Positions 5,889-6,047 of a stretch of 6,047 nucleotides of DNA are shown here, in pieces. The translations under genes were made by a program, and so were the position numbers. Under the pieces are notes generated by a model that was not told where the DNA came from, did not search any database, and was given only the letters and a program-made list of their open reading frames with translations. The stretch's first letter is position 1; each line of letters opens with the position of its first letter. Origin of the DNA: Spirochaetales bacterium (GTDB lineage: Bacteria; Spirochaetota; Spirochaetia; DSM-27196; SLST01); NCBI GenBank assembly GCA_030642995.1, contig DAOWMR010000186.1:1-6047 (forward strand), written 5' to 3'.

Positions 5889-5917
5889 TTGCATCTAGCT
5901 ACGCATATGCGTATAAT
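5889..5917 (+). promoter_or_regulatory. Predicted promoter of the helix-turn-helix gene
   Basis: -35 TTGCAT (5889-5894), a 17-base spacer and a perfect -10 TATAAT (5912-5917). The spacer and the first -10 base are occupied by operator site 2, so a bound repressor would exclude RNA polymerase. Transcription would start near 5924-5926, only two to four bases before ATG 5928. Confidence 0.6.
5900..5913. promoter_or_regulatory. Palindromic operator-like site 2 (TACGCATATGCGTA)
   Basis: A perfect 14-bp palindrome between the -35 and -10 of the helix-turn-helix promoter, with its right end running into TATAAT. Same 12-bp core as site 1. The position is classical for autorepression. A degenerate third copy (8 of 12 matching bases) starts at 5922, 21 bp further on. 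Confidence 0.65.
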
Positions 5918-5927
5918 GGGCGCGTAT

Positions 5928-6047
5928 ATGCACAAATTCTATAAGCGTGTTCACACCAAACTCATTGAACTCGAACGCAAGCGCTCGTGGTTGCTCGCGC
6001 AAACCGATATCAAGCCGAGTACCTGGAGCTCCTGGGAGAAGCACGGC
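5928..6047 (+). CDS. CI/XRE-type helix-turn-helix transcriptional regulator, N-terminal part
   Basis: ATG 5928 opens a frame with no stop to the window end (40 codons), so the gene is truncated on the right. The visible residues contain 'LIELERKRSWLLAQTDIKPS' followed by 'TWSSWEKHG'. This matches the first helices of CI-repressor/XRE-type DNA-binding domains: a basic helix, then 'xxLLAxxTxI', a turn, and a recognition helix beginning 'PSTWSSW'. In-frame ATGs at 5907 and 5916 exist, but they lie inside or upstream of the predicted -10, so they would not be on the mRNA if that promoter is used. No ribosome binding site precedes 5928, which fits a leaderless message. It is divergent from the STAS gene and shares with it the palindromic sites that it probably binds. 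The effector part is outside the window. Confidence 0.72.
   Translation, partial: MHKFYKRVHTKLIELERKRSWLLAQTDIKPSTWSSWEKHG

Overview
The window reads as an ordinary bacterial chromosome segment of medium-to-high G+C with tightly packed genes on both strands. I place it tentatively in the Spirochaetota. The gene mix fits that group: a GH57 amylase-type enzyme, secreted discoidin-like and fibronectin-like/TPR-like proteins, a STAS protein ending in a zinc ribbon, and a small CI/XRE-type regulator. No marker gene in the window proves it. There are no rRNA or tRNA genes, insertion sequences or CRISPR arrays, and no gene-free stretch longer than about 200 bases.

Layout: (1) 1-615 (+) is the C-terminal end of a glycoside hydrolase family 57 enzyme that begins outside the window. 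(2) 633-2841 (-) holds two genes for secreted proteins that probably form one operon. The first, 2113-2841, is a discoidin-fold protein of the NADase-type glycan-binding kind. The second, 633-2042, has two fibronectin-III-like modules, a Pro/Glu/Thr-rich linker and a TPR-like C terminus. A good sigma-70-type promoter and a strong ribosome binding site precede the first gene. (3) 2944-4526 (+) holds a diacylglycerol/lipid kinase and a PlsC-type acyltransferase whose stop and start codons overlap. Both activities would produce phosphatidic acid. (4) 4545-5725 (-) holds a STAS-domain/zinc-ribbon protein and a Cys-based dual-specificity-type phosphatase, also joined by a stop/start overlap. (5) 5928 to the window end (+) is the first 40 codons of a helix-turn-helix regulator of the CI/XRE type.

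The most notable part is the 202-base region between the STAS gene and the regulator. It contains two back-to-back promoters with the same -35 (TTGCAT) and the same consensus -10 (TATAAT), and two copies of a perfect 12-bp palindrome, ACGCATATGCGT, exactly 103 bp apart. One copy lies between the -35 and -10 of the regulator promoter; the other lies in the STAS leader. The simplest reading is an autoregulated divergon in which the helix-turn-helix protein controls itself and the STAS-phosphatase pair. The regulator mRNA appears to start within a few bases of its ATG, so it may be leaderless. Pairing a Cys-based phosphatase with a STAS switch protein is the candidate new system here; its function is inferred from gene context only.
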